The notes under the pieces: generated by a model
What the model saw: only the letters and a program-made list of their open reading frames with translations
Databases searched by the model: none
Told to the model about the DNA's origin: nothing
Made by a program: the position numbers and the translations under genes
Shown: piece after piece, positions 54,603-63,459 of the stretch
Numbering within the stretch: position 1 is the first letter of the stretch
How the letters are laid out: each line of letters begins with the position of its first letter
Source of the DNA: Candidatus Aalborgicola bjergmarkensis
GTDB taxonomy: Bacteria; Pseudomonadota; Gammaproteobacteria; Burkholderiales; Burkholderiaceae_C
Direction of reading: 5' to 3'
NCBI GenBank assembly: GCA_016708725.1
Contig: JADJFE010000014.1
Coordinates: 62,001-126,000, forward strand
DNA length: 64,000 nt

Positions 54603-57008
54603 ATGAAATTCCAGCACAAAGCCACCAGCAGCCCCTCTCCCCAGCCCTCTCCCCGCTGGGGCGAGCGCCTGAAGCTGGCAATGTTTGGCGCGTTTTTTAC
54701 TTCCATCAGAGGCCATCTGGCGCTGCTGGTTCTGGCCCTGGTCATTCCGCTTGCCGGGCTTTTTGCTTACAACATTTGCGACGATGTATCCCATACGGTG
54801 CACCAGACCCATGCGTCGTTGCGTACCATCGCCACCATTCTGGCAACCAATGCGGATCGCAAAATTGCTGCAGCGCGGCGTATGCTCGAAGGCCTGGCGC
54901 AGCGGCCATGGATTCAATCCATGGATGGTTCGCTCTGTGGTGAATCCCTGCGGGATCTGCATGTCCTCAATCCTGGTTTTTCAACCATCGTGGTGACCGA
55001 CCTTCAGGGGGAAGTGTTGTGTTCGGCGGTGCAGCCGCCGGTTGGGCAATCGACGCATGTGGGGGCGACGGACTGGTTCCAGACCTTTCTGGCGCGCAAG
55101 GGGTTTACCGTTGGCAAGCCGCATGTCGGAAAAATATCGGGTAAATGGGTTTCCGTTTTGAGTTTGCCCATTCTGGATGCGCAGCAGCGTATGGTGGGCG
55201 CCGTGCATTTGCCGCTGGATTTGAGTGCCTACGACCCCGGAATCCCGGAAAACCAGCTGCCAGCGGGCAGCCGTTTCGGATTTTTTTCTGCCGATGGCAT
55301 TCTGGTGTGGCGCAATCAGGACCCGGAAGGAGTGATTGGCACCAGGCCCGACGCCGATGCTGCGCGCCGTGTCGTGGAAGTGCGCGATGGCGAATTTGAG
55401 GGCCGTGCCGTAGATGGGGTTGTGCGGTCATTTTCGGTGGTGCCGATACCCGAGGCCGACTGGGTTGCCTTCGTGGGAGTGCCGAGCGAATCGGCATACG
55501 CCCATGCGCGTGCGAACGGCATTCGTGGGGCCATCGTAGGTGTGATCGTCTTCGGGGCGTTGGTGTGGTTGTCGATTTTGTTGGCACGCCGCATCGAGCG
55601 TCCGGTGCGTTCGCTGGCCGATGCGGCACGGGCCATAGGGCAAGGCCACACGGATGTGCGTGCCGATCCTTGCGGCCCTGCAGAATTGGCAATGGTCGCA
55701 ACAGAATTCAACCTGATGGTGGAGGCGCGCCTGCGTGTCGAAGCCGAACTGGAAAAGAGCCGAGGCCTGCTGGAAGACAGTGTGCGCGAGCGTGCCGCAG
55801 CGCTGGAACAAGCCCCCCTGGGCATCTGGATGCTCGACGCCAAGGGTGTCATCATCGAATGCAATGCCAAGTTTGCCGAGTATGCCGGTGCGCCCAGGGA
55901 AAAAATCATCGGGTTCAACATGCTGACCGATGCACGCGACCAGGCGCTGGCGGAGTCGGTGCGGCGATCCTTGGCGGGGGAGGCGGTTTCCATTGAGACC
56001 GCGTACGAGTCCACCACCGGCAAGGTGCGCTCCATTTACCACTACCATTTCAAGCCGGTGTTCGACAAGGATAGATTTGTGTGCGTGCAATGCTTTGTGG
56101 AAGACATTTCTGCACGCAAACAGGCCGAGGCGCGCCTGAAACTGTCCGCCAGCGTGTTCACCCACGCGCACGAGGGCATCATGATTACCGATGCCCAGGG
56201 GCTGATTGTCGAGGTGAATGATGCTTTTACCGCCATTACAGGCTACAGCCGGGACGAATCGGTTGGCCGCGAACCCTATCTGCAGCGCTCCGAGTCGCAA
56301 CCGCCCGATTTTGTAGCGTCCTTGTGGCAAAAACTCAAGACCCAGGGGAGCTGGAGCGGGGAAATCTGGAACCGGCATAAAAACGGCCAGCTTTATGCTG
56401 TGTTGCTTACGGCAAGCGCGGTACACGATGCCAGTGGCGCGACGGAAAACCATGTGTGCATGCTGACCGACATTACCCATCTCAAACAGCAACAGCAGCG
56501 TCTGGAGCACGCAGCACAGCACGATCCGCTGACGGGCTTGCCCAACCGCATGTTGCTGAGTGACCGCCTGCAGCAAGCCATGGTGCGTTGCCAGCGCCAG
56601 GGAACGGGACTCGGGGTGGTGTATCTGGACCTGGATGGCTTCAAGGACGTCAACGACCAGTATGGACACGACGTGGGCGACCGATTGCTGGTTTGCGTGG
56701 CGCAACGCCTGAAGGCCGCATTGCGCGAGGGTGACAGCCTGGTGCGCATGGGGGGCGATGAGTTCGTTGCCCTGCTGGTTGATCTGGAGCGGACGGAAGA
56801 TGGTGCGCCGGTGCTGGAGCGCTTGCTGCTGGCGGCAGCGGAACCTGTGGCCGTGGATGCGCACGTGCTGCAGGTATCCACCAGTATTGGCATCAGTTAC
56901 TTCCCTCTGGACAATGTGGATGCCGACCACTTGTTGCGCCACGCGGATGCGGCCATGTACCGGGCCAAGCAAACCGGCAAAAACCGCTACTGCATTTATG
57001 ACGTGTGA
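54603..57008 (+). CDS. Membrane diguanylate cyclase with Cache, HAMP and PAS sensors
   Basis: An 801-residue protein from ATG 54603: N-terminal membrane helix (LALLVLALVIPLAGLFAYN), periplasmic dCache-like sensor, second helix (GAIVGVIVFGALVWLSILLA), HAMP (RRIERPVRSLADAARAIGQGH), two PAS domains, then GGDEF with intact RMGGDEFVALL active site, so it should make cyclic di-GMP. No EAL domain. The true start may be ATG 54681 (MFGAFFTSIRGH), because residues before it come from a REP-like repeat; an earlier ATG-less start at 54582 is also open. Confidence 0.9.
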   Translation: MKFQHKATSSPSPQPSPRWGERLKLAMFGAFFTSIRGHLALLVLALVIPLAGLFAYNICDDVSHTVHQTHASLRTIATILATNADRKIAAARRMLEGLAQRPWIQSMDGSLCGESLRDLHVLNPGFSTIVVTDLQGEVLCSAVQPPVGQSTHVGATDWFQTFLARKGFTVGKPHVGKISGKWVSVLSLPILDAQQRMVGAVHLPLDLSAYDPGIPENQLPAGSRFGFFSADGILVWRNQDPEGVIGTRPDADAARRVVEVRDGEFEGRAVDGVVRSFSVVPIPEADWVAFVGVPSESAYAHARANGIRGAIVGVIVFGALVWLSILLARRIERPVRSLADAARAIGQGHTDVRADPCGPAELAMVATEFNLMVEARLRVEAELEKSRGLLEDSVRERAAALEQAPLGIWMLDAKGVIIECNAKFAEYAGAPREKIIGFNMLTDARDQALAESVRRSLAGEAVSIETAYESTTGKVRSIYHYHFKPVFDKDRFVCVQCFVEDISARKQAEARLKLSASVFTHAHEGIMITDAQGLIVEVNDAFTAITGYSRDESVGREPYLQRSESQPPDFVASLWQKLKTQGSWSGEIWNRHKNGQLYAVLLTASAVHDASGATENHVCMLTDITHLKQQQQRLEHAAQHDPLTGLPNRMLLSDRLQQAMVRCQRQGTGLGVVYLDLDGFKDVNDQYGHDVGDRLLVCVAQRLKAALREGDSLVRMGGDEFVALLVDLERTEDGAPVLERLLLAAAEPVAVDAHVLQVSTSIGISYFPLDNVDADHLLRHADAAMYRAKQTGKNRYCIYDV
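54641..54664 (+). repeat. GC-rich REP-like sequence, right arm, within the GGDEF frame
   Basis: CCAGCCCTCTCCCCGCTGGG followed by GCGA, inverted relative to 54378-54403. If translated it gives the PSPQPSPRWGER string that commonly marks repeat-derived sequence in proteobacterial annotations. Confidence 0.6.
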
Positions 57009-57026
57009 CGTGTGACGTATGACGTG
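56999..57026 (+). repeat. Four tandem 7-bp repeats at the 3' end of the GGDEF gene
   Basis: TGACGTG, TGACGTG, TGACGTA, TGACGTG in succession. The stop codon of the GGDEF gene is the TGA of the second unit, so changes in repeat number would not alter the protein much. Confidence 0.85.
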
Positions 57027-57039
57027 GCTGTGTTGGCCG

Positions 57040-57936
57040 CTACATGATGGGAAAACCGGCTGACCGTAGAATTTTCTTCAATTCCAGCGTGGATTCTTCC
57101 ATCCGGTTGAGTGCATTGCTCCATTGTCCGGCGCTGGCCGCCAATTCTGCCGACGCACGTGCCAGACGGCTAGCACCCACCATGGCAAGCCATGCGTCGT
57201 CCTGAACGCCCTGCATCAAACGGTCAATCAGCTTCTGGTAGTCGGTATTGCGTTGTTGCTCGTAGGCAAATTCAGCCGATGGCGTGGCAAATGTCTTACC
57301 TGCAAACACTTCTTGCCCGCCCAGCATGGTATCGACCGCTGCCTTGACCAGCCGATAGGCCTGCGCCAATCGAGCCGTTGCTTCACGGTACTGATCGGTT
57401 TTTGCCAGATCGTGTGCTTGTGCATGCAAATCCCTGGCCTGCTCCAGTCCAGCAGGCTGCACGCCACGCTCTTGCGCCACCCGCTCGGCAGCGGTACGCA
57501 AAGCCATCAGGGTTTTTTCCAGACGCAAGTATGCATCCTGGGGCCGTGAACTTTGGTTGTCGTCGGGCTTGCCTTGCTGCGCCTGCGACAAGGCTGCACT
57601 ACCGCTCTTGAGCGTGGAGCTGGGTTGCATCCGGGCAATGGTGGTTTTGGTCCGCAAATACGTTACGTCAATCAGTTGCGCCGCTTCGGCATGCCGGGCT
57701 GCGGCAACCAGCGCATCGACACGCTGCAAATCCGCCTCGATGCCGGCAATTTCATCCTCTTTGCCAGCGTGTGTACGGGCATTCTGACGTTTGAGTGCCG
57801 CCAGCAAAACTTTCGCCGTATCCAGTCGTGATGTACTGGGCAACGGCTCATCGGAACGTGCAGGTGTTGGCACCAGGGATAGCAGGGATAAAGCGACCAG
57901 TACGCAGGCAACGGATAACGAAATAAAACGGTTCAT
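57040..57936 (-). CDS. Exported helical protein of unknown function
   Basis: A 298-residue protein with a signal peptide (MNRFISLSVACVLVALSLLSLVPTPARSDE; cleavage near ARS-DE). The mature part is almost entirely helical, rich in Ala, Gln, Arg and Leu (AKVLLAALKRQNARTHAGKEDE, AYRLVKAAVDTMLGGQEVF). I do not recognise the family. The ATG 57936 is chosen for the signal peptide; ATG 57948 adds four residues. It may once have followed the kinase gene directly; an IS607-type element now separates them. Confidence 0.7.
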   Translation of the reverse strand: MNRFISLSVACVLVALSLLSLVPTPARSDEPLPSTSRLDTAKVLLAALKRQNARTHAGKEDEIAGIEADLQRVDALVAAARHAEAAQLIDVTYLRTKTTIARMQPSSTLKSGSAALSQAQQGKPDDNQSSRPQDAYLRLEKTLMALRTAAERVAQERGVQPAGLEQARDLHAQAHDLAKTDQYREATARLAQAYRLVKAAVDTMLGGQEVFAGKTFATPSAEFAYEQQRNTDYQKLIDRLMQGVQDDAWLAMVGASRLARASAELAASAGQWSNALNRMEESTLELKKILRSAGFPIM

Positions 57937-57960
57937 GGGCACGGGCATAGTAATGGCTGT

Positions 57961-59352
57961 TCACGAAAAGCTATTCAAAGCTATACATGATTTATCCGCA
58001 CTTGGTTGACGTGCTTGCGCACCCAACTCAAGCCTCTTGACGCTCAGTTGCGCCGGAGAACGTGCCAGCAGGACTCGACGTACTTCCTTGTAGGGAGTGA
58101 AGCGAGAAATCTCGTTGTCGCCTAATCTTGCCAGCACATTCAAAGCAGCGTTATGGTCAGCCTGGAGAACATCCCCGTTTTCACGATAAAACTTATCGCC
58201 AATGCGCTTGCCTTGCAGCAAACCAGTGGTCGAGTCCATTTGCGATGTGTAGGCTGAATTTACCAAGACGTGCTTGGCTTTACGCTGCGTACTTACCGAG
58301 TCCATGGCTTCGGCCAATGCGCCTTTTGCCCAGGAACTCATCCTTCGATTAAACTTTTTCCATTGTTGCTTCTTGGCAATGGGCGAGGTCAAGTCCTCGG
58401 ATACCACCACAGCCGCCTTATCCACAATGCTGTGCGCGGCTTGAAAGGCGATATTGCGCAGTTCACCTTGAGTTTCCTCGCGCCGTGCGTCTATCTTCTT
58501 GCGGCCAAGGTTGTGCAGCTTGATGCGATCCGCTTTGGCGATGTGTCCATCCTTGCGGTGTTTCTTCTCCAGCGCGTGCAACTTATTGCGCTGCTTGTTT
58601 GTGTCAAAGGTCTTATCGCTGTACTCGGTCAGCACTGCGCCAAATTTCTCACCGTGCACCTGGCCGTCTGAATCAGTGAACGCCTCGGTATAGCCTTTGT
58701 CTATGCCGATGACCTGGGCGCCACATGCGCGTCCGGCGCCTTTTTCAGTGGCATAGTGAATCTCGGCGTGCCCTTCTTTTGCAATGATGCGCAGGTTTCG
58801 GCCAGTAAGATCGACATTCTTACCGTTCGACGTTGTTACAAGCGTTATGTCGTTGCCGTACTTCTTGGCGATATGGGTTGTGATAGCCAACTGGCCATCA
58901 ACCACTTTCGATGATTGCCTATCCGAGCGGACGATGCACTGGTTGGCAACCGTTGATCTTCCATGCCGGAAATGCTTGCGCATCTGACGGTGTAGAAAGT
59001 TGTCCGTTTGCCATTTATCCTCGCGCAGCAGGGTGTAGAGCCGCTTCTGTTCGGCTTTGTCTTTGGTTCGTGCATGGATAGCCTGACGAACCTTGACCAT
59101 CGCTGCTGCTTTGTACGTCAGAATATCGTTGATGATGTCCTTGGTAGTTTCGTTGCGGATGGTTCCATCGACCGGCGAGCCGGTGTAGTAATCCTCCGCT
59201 GCGATTTCAGCGCGTATATCCTGATTGCTTTTGCCGACGTTTTTGAGTGCACCATAGCGCCGCCAAATATCCGCCCGGACAAAGCCCAAGGTCTTGCAAA
59301 TGGCTGCAAGCCCTTTCGGCACATCAGTTTGAAGAATGCGCGTGACGTTCAT
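57961..59352 (-). CDS. tnpB: TnpB-family RNA-guided nuclease lacking the zinc ribbon
   Basis: A 463-residue RuvC-type protein. The three catalytic acids are visible: Asp218 (IGIDKGYTEAF), Glu319 (VVVSEDLTSP) and Asp399 (VLQADHNAALNVL). The segment between them, YTSQMDSTTGLLQGKRIGDKFYRENGD, is where typical TnpB has two CxxC knuckles; here there is no cysteine, so this is the zinc-ribbon-less branch. TnpB uses an omega RNA from the 3' end of its own gene to cut DNA and retain the element. It starts inside the tnpA stop (ATGA). Confidence 0.9.
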   Translation of the reverse strand: MNVTRILQTDVPKGLAAICKTLGFVRADIWRRYGALKNVGKSNQDIRAEIAAEDYYTGSPVDGTIRNETTKDIINDILTYKAAAMVKVRQAIHARTKDKAEQKRLYTLLREDKWQTDNFLHRQMRKHFRHGRSTVANQCIVRSDRQSSKVVDGQLAITTHIAKKYGNDITLVTTSNGKNVDLTGRNLRIIAKEGHAEIHYATEKGAGRACGAQVIGIDKGYTEAFTDSDGQVHGEKFGAVLTEYSDKTFDTNKQRNKLHALEKKHRKDGHIAKADRIKLHNLGRKKIDARREETQGELRNIAFQAAHSIVDKAAVVVSEDLTSPIAKKQQWKKFNRRMSSWAKGALAEAMDSVSTQRKAKHVLVNSAYTSQMDSTTGLLQGKRIGDKFYRENGDVLQADHNAALNVLARLGDNEISRFTPYKEVRRVLLARSPAQLSVKRLELGAQARQPSADKSCIALNSFS

Positions 59353-59975
59353 TGCAGTTCCTCTTGGGTCTGCCCCAACTTATATTGAGGAAAATCATCC
59401 TTGATGACCTTGTGATACTTTCGCATTTCGTCCAGCCGACAGCTAAAGGTGTGAACGATGGCCATTAAGTCTTCTACCATTTCCTGTTGAGGTGACAGTG
59501 ATTCCTGATTAGCCACAACAATCTCGCAGCCGTTTTCAGCAGCAATATGGCTGAATAAATCGAAACCAAACCGCATCAAACGATCCTTGTGGGCAACTAT
59601 CAGTTTCACAATCTCGCCGCGTTGGATGCGATCCACAATGGATAAAAAGCGCTTGCGTTTGAAATTCATCCCCCCGCCAATCTCCTGCACCCACTCGTCA
59701 ACCGGGATCGCACCTGCCAGACAATAGGCTTGCATCGCTGCTATTTGTGAGGCTAGATCATCTTTCTGTCCGGCACTACTGACGCGGCAATAGACCACAA
59801 TGCTTTTCTTATCTGGCGCGCCGCCCAACAACAAACGCACGTCCGATTCATCGAAATACCGATGACCCGACGGCAGGCGCTTCGCTATCAGCTTGCCCTC
59901 ACGCTCCCAACGACGAATCGTTTGAACCGAACGGCCAACTCTTGCGGCAAATTCATTGATGCGGTAATTGCTCAT
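59349..59975 (-). CDS. tnpA: IS607-family serine recombinase
   Basis: A 208-residue transposase with an N-terminal MerR-like HTH (YRINEFAARVGRSVQTIRRWEREGKLIAKRLPSGHRYF, split by turns) followed by a short resolvase catalytic domain. The nucleophile Ser66 is in YCRVSSAGQKDDLASQ, and the VAHKDRLMRFG arginine motif is present. Full-length, so the element may be active. Confidence 0.93.
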   Translation of the reverse strand: MSNYRINEFAARVGRSVQTIRRWEREGKLIAKRLPSGHRYFDESDVRLLLGGAPDKKSIVVYCRVSSAGQKDDLASQIAAMQAYCLAGAIPVDEWVQEIGGGMNFKRKRFLSIVDRIQRGEIVKLIVAHKDRLMRFGFDLFSHIAAENGCEIVVANQESLSPQQEMVEDLMAIVHTFSCRLDEMRKYHKVIKDDFPQYKLGQTQEELQ

Positions 59976-60140
59976 TACGAGTAATTATAGGAAGTTATGA
60001 ATAAATTTCAAGTAACAGTTTTCATCTCCTCGGGTGTAGTTTGTGTTTGTGACAGCAATATACACGGTTGAACGTAGTTCTTCGGTTTGATTGCTATGGT
60101 TTTTTGACACGGTTCGAATCCAGTGAACACTTTTGTGTGG

Positions 60141-62603
60141 CTAGGTGCTGTGTGCCTGGTTGGATGCCGTCAGCTTGTCTGCGAACCGGATCAATGCGCG
60201 CAGCTTGGCGCGTGTCTGGTTGTTGGCGTTGTGCAGCTCCTGCAAGCGCCAGGCAATGCCCCCACCCAGGAGCAGCAGGCCGACCAGCAACGCCCCCGTG
60301 GAGAGTAACAGGCCCAGTCCGAGGACGATTGCGGCAGCGATCAGCAAGCGTTGTGGTTGCAGCCAGATGGCATTGATGCTGCGCACGTCCTGGGCGCGGG
60401 TCAGCGCGGCTTGCAGCTCCAGGCTGGCGTGGGAAAAATTCTCTGCCGCATTGCGCAACTTGACCATTTCGGGCGTGGTTGCCGCCTGGCCTATGAGCTT
60501 GAAACAGGCAGCCTGCGCGGGCTCCAGCGCAGCTTGCAGTTCCAGCGCAAGGGCTTCGGATTCCACGCCCTGCCTGGCTATTTCCAGTGCCTGGCGTACT
60601 GCGCGCCGCATGGCAGCGCTGCCGTCTGACTCGCCTTTCGGCTGGGGTGCATGGACGGGGGTGGCTGCGGCAAGGTATCTGGCTTCGCGCTCTGTGTCCT
60701 CTTTGGCCAGTGGCAACAATTGCCGCGCTACCATCACACCCACGGCATCGAGTTCGGGCAATGCACCGATAGCGGAAAACCAGGAGCAGAAGTGTTCGTA
60801 GGGTGCGATGGCTTGTGCAATTTCGGTGCGTACCAGGTTGACAAATGCTGGCAGATTGAGCGCCAGCAAGACAGCGCCATGTTGCTTGTCCACTGCCGGT
60901 GGCGCCATGCGCAGCGGTTGCACATACAGCGCGTAATCCACATCGACGACCACGCCACCCTTGCCGTGCCAGGCTTTGGGTGCGCGGCTCCAGGCGTCCT
61001 CGGCGGCGCGCGCCTGGTTCCAGATGGTTTCGAAACGTTGCAAACCCGCGAGCCATTGTTGGCGAAAGGCCGATACTTCCGAGCGTTGCGCCGCAGCCAG
61101 CAGTTCCAGCACGCTCTCCGTGTGAATGGACTGTAACCATTGCGTGGCGTTGGTATCACCCAGGGTTGATTTGCGTGCTGCAATCAAGAGCGATTCCCGG
61201 CTGATGCTCTGTCCTTGCCAGACAGCAGGGATATCAGGCGCAGCGGCCAGGATGAAACGCAACAAACGCCAGTCGGGAGAAACGCCACGCATGTCCTGTA
61301 TATCCTGCAAGGCGCGCAGCAGGTTGTGGTCGTGCAATTCGTTTTCTATCCACGCAGCCAGCGAACCCCGCATCACATCCTTGCAACCGATGGACCAGTT
61401 TTTTGCCAGGGTGGCTGCCAGCTCCACCGCAGAGCTGCATTGCGCATCCGCCACTTTGTAGGGCCGCAGGGCCAGTGTTGTCGCACTCTCTTCGGGCATG
61501 GCCAAACCGGGGTCACCGGCGAGCCAACGGCTGACCTCGGCAGCGCCCCAGCGCCGTTTTGGATCGCGCAGCAGCAGCCCCCGGCATAGCTTGCGCAGTT
61601 CATCATGAAACACGCCCCGTGTGTCCATCGGTTTGGTGGCCAGATGGTAATTGAGTACCTGTTCGTTGAGGCCATCCAATGGATGCCGACCCAGGCAGGA
61701 TTCCAGCACGATCATGCCCAGCGACCACCAATCGGCCTTGTCGTCGAGCACCCCGGTCAGCGCTTCGGGCGCGGCGTAGCGTGTGGTGCGTGCGCCACCC
61801 GTGAAATGCTGGGTTGCCAGGCGCACGGAGGCGATACCAAAATCCGTTAGCACCAGTTCCAGTGGTTCGAGTGAGCGCAGCAAAACGTTTTCGGGTTTGA
61901 GATCGCGGTGCAGGATATGCAGCGCCTGCACGGCAACCAGTCCCTGTGCAAGCTGCGCCACCATATCCCGTATCCGCTCCACCGACTGCGGTCCGGCGCT
62001 CAACAAGCCGCGCAGGCTACCCAAGGGGCAATATTCCATGACTTCGTAGCGCACCCCATCGGCCATGCCGTGCTCGAAAAAGCGCACCACGTGGGGGCTG
62101 CTGGCGCGCATGATTGTTTGCAGCAAGCCATCGTCGCCGCCAATGCCTGGGCGGTAGAGTTTCACGATGCGCTGCTGTGGCGTGTCTACGGCAGGGTCTG
62201 CATGGGTTTTCACCAGCACCAGGTCGGCTTCAGCACCGGCAGTCGGCAGCAGTTCTATCTCGGTGTAGCGTACACGCAGTGCTGCGGGCAAACGCCCACT
62301 GGCAGCTGGCAAGGGTTGTGTCGCAACAGGCAACAGCGGGCGGTTGCAGTACAGGCAGCGCTCCATTCCCGCTGGATTGGGCTGCGCGCAGTCGGCGTGC
62401 GGGCACAGCACTTCGTTGGCTGAAGGCGCAGGTTTTTCTGGTGTGGTTGGTGTGACCTGCGGCTCTGCTTCTTCTGCTTGTTTTCGGATGCTGAAATCGA
62501 CCAGCAACAGGGACGCACCACAGACGCAGCGCAGGATTTGCGGTTCGTTTTCGCGTTCGCAAACCGGGCAGATGCGAACCTGGTGCAGTTGCTCTTCTCT
62601 CAT
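60141..62603 (-). CDS. Zinc-ribbon Ser/Thr protein kinase with C-terminal membrane anchor
   Basis: An 820-residue protein. Two zinc ribbons at the N-terminus (CPVCERENE..RCVCG at 12-29 and CPHADC..CLYCN at 67-86). The kinase domain is about residues 110-370, with Lys148 (RIVKLYRPG), HRDLKPENVLL (Asp234), DFGIASV (Asp254) and APE (280). The usual glycine-rich loop is not obvious. The C-terminal half is helical with two membrane helices near residue 770-800. It starts 1 base after the radical SAM gene. The substrate is unknown. Confidence 0.88.
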   Translation of the reverse strand: MREEQLHQVRICPVCERENEPQILRCVCGASLLLVDFSIRKQAEEAEPQVTPTTPEKPAPSANEVLCPHADCAQPNPAGMERCLYCNRPLLPVATQPLPAASGRLPAALRVRYTEIELLPTAGAEADLVLVKTHADPAVDTPQQRIVKLYRPGIGGDDGLLQTIMRASSPHVVRFFEHGMADGVRYEVMEYCPLGSLRGLLSAGPQSVERIRDMVAQLAQGLVAVQALHILHRDLKPENVLLRSLEPLELVLTDFGIASVRLATQHFTGGARTTRYAAPEALTGVLDDKADWWSLGMIVLESCLGRHPLDGLNEQVLNYHLATKPMDTRGVFHDELRKLCRGLLLRDPKRRWGAAEVSRWLAGDPGLAMPEESATTLALRPYKVADAQCSSAVELAATLAKNWSIGCKDVMRGSLAAWIENELHDHNLLRALQDIQDMRGVSPDWRLLRFILAAAPDIPAVWQGQSISRESLLIAARKSTLGDTNATQWLQSIHTESVLELLAAAQRSEVSAFRQQWLAGLQRFETIWNQARAAEDAWSRAPKAWHGKGGVVVDVDYALYVQPLRMAPPAVDKQHGAVLLALNLPAFVNLVRTEIAQAIAPYEHFCSWFSAIGALPELDAVGVMVARQLLPLAKEDTEREARYLAAATPVHAPQPKGESDGSAAMRRAVRQALEIARQGVESEALALELQAALEPAQAACFKLIGQAATTPEMVKLRNAAENFSHASLELQAALTRAQDVRSINAIWLQPQRLLIAAAIVLGLGLLLSTGALLVGLLLLGGGIAWRLQELHNANNQTRAKLRALIRFADKLTASNQAHST

Positions 62604-62604
62604 C

Positions 62605-63306
62605 TCAACGCCGCCACGAAACCTGCTCCAGCGTCAGACCCCGGCTTCGGCATAAAGCCTCGATGCGCGTCATATCGCCGCGCGCCGGAATACCGATCAT
62701 CCACACCCGCCCCCCTTCGACGGCTACCTGCATGCGTTTGTCCTCTTCTTGTAGTGGTGCGCAAACGAACGCAGCATAACGTTGCTGACCCAGCGGCGAT
62801 AGCGGTACAAGTGGCTGGTTGGACGAACCGCGCCACAGCACGCCGGACTGGCTGTCGATAAACGGCTCGGGAATCAGGGCATCCAGCAGCGCCAGGAGCC
62901 TGGCGTGGCGTTGTTGCAAGGTTTTCAGCGGGTAGCCGCTGTAGCAAAGAATGTCGAAATCCAGCCTGGCCTGGCTGCGCCAGAGTCGTAGCGCTTGCAG
63001 CAGGTGCCGCAAGCCTTCGGGCTGATCAAACGGCTCGCCACCGCTGATGGTCACGCCGTCGAGTCCGCTACCTGCAACCTGTTTGCACCAGGTCAACAGG
63101 GAGCTGATGGCAACCGTGCGTTGGGGATCGCGCTCCCAGGTATCGACGGACACGCAGCCCTTGCAACCAATCGAGCAGCCCTGCAACCACAGGCCAATGC
63201 GCTGCCCTGGCCCCAGTACGGTCACCGGAAAATGGGCCTTGTTGAGCTGGAGGTGGGCGTTAGCGGGCTTCACTGCTTTGTCGCCGCCCCTACAAGGATG
63301 GGGCAC
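62605..63306 (-). CDS. NrdG-like radical SAM activase
   Basis: A 233-residue protein with the CX3CX2C cluster motif GCSIGCKGC (Cys44, 48, 51) and the GGEP motif ITISGGEPFDQ. This resembles the activase of anaerobic ribonucleotide reductase, but no nrdD is nearby and the neighbour is a protein kinase. A GTG at 63273 (VKPANAHLQL) is a plausible alternative start. The target glycyl-radical or other enzyme is unknown. Confidence 0.85.
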   Translation of the reverse strand: MPHPCRGGDKAVKPANAHLQLNKAHFPVTVLGPGQRIGLWLQGCSIGCKGCVSVDTWERDPQRTVAISSLLTWCKQVAGSGLDGVTISGGEPFDQPEGLRHLLQALRLWRSQARLDFDILCYSGYPLKTLQQRHARLLALLDALIPEPFIDSQSGVLWRGSSNQPLVPLSPLGQQRYAAFVCAPLQEEDKRMQVAVEGGRVWMIGIPARGDMTRIEALCRSRGLTLEQVSWRR

Positions 63307-63459
63307 CTTTGCGTAACATCAGGTAAGAAAATGGCACCGAGGTGCGTGAAGATGGTATCCATGGGGTAACTCCGGTCGAAAATGGGGGCTGCACAATAGT
63401 ACGGCAAAATCCTGGCTGCGCCGCTGGCGTGTTTCATCATAGTTTGCAGGGGACTTGCT

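Larger units (their letters stand above)
57950..60050 (-). mobile_element. IS607-type insertion sequence (tnpA-tnpB)
   Basis: Contains a serine-recombinase tnpA and an overlapping tnpB, the IS607 gene pair. IS607 elements have no inverted repeats or target duplications, so the ends are estimated: one lies in the 12 bases between the tnpB stop and the start of the exported-protein gene, the other in the 165 bases between tnpA and the kinase stop. The host genes on both sides are on the same strand as the element. Confidence 0.75.

Noticed and set aside
55428..56972. Open frame of 514 codons antisense to the GGDEF gene
   Set aside because: It has no recognisable domain, while the sense strand encodes clear HAMP, PAS and GGDEF motifs; it is a by-product of codon bias.
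60111..60121. GGTTCGAATCC, identical to a tRNA T-loop with stem ends
   Set aside because: Only two base pairs can form around the loop, and there is no acceptor stem, anticodon arm or CCA in place, so it is not a tRNA or a clear tRNA fragment.
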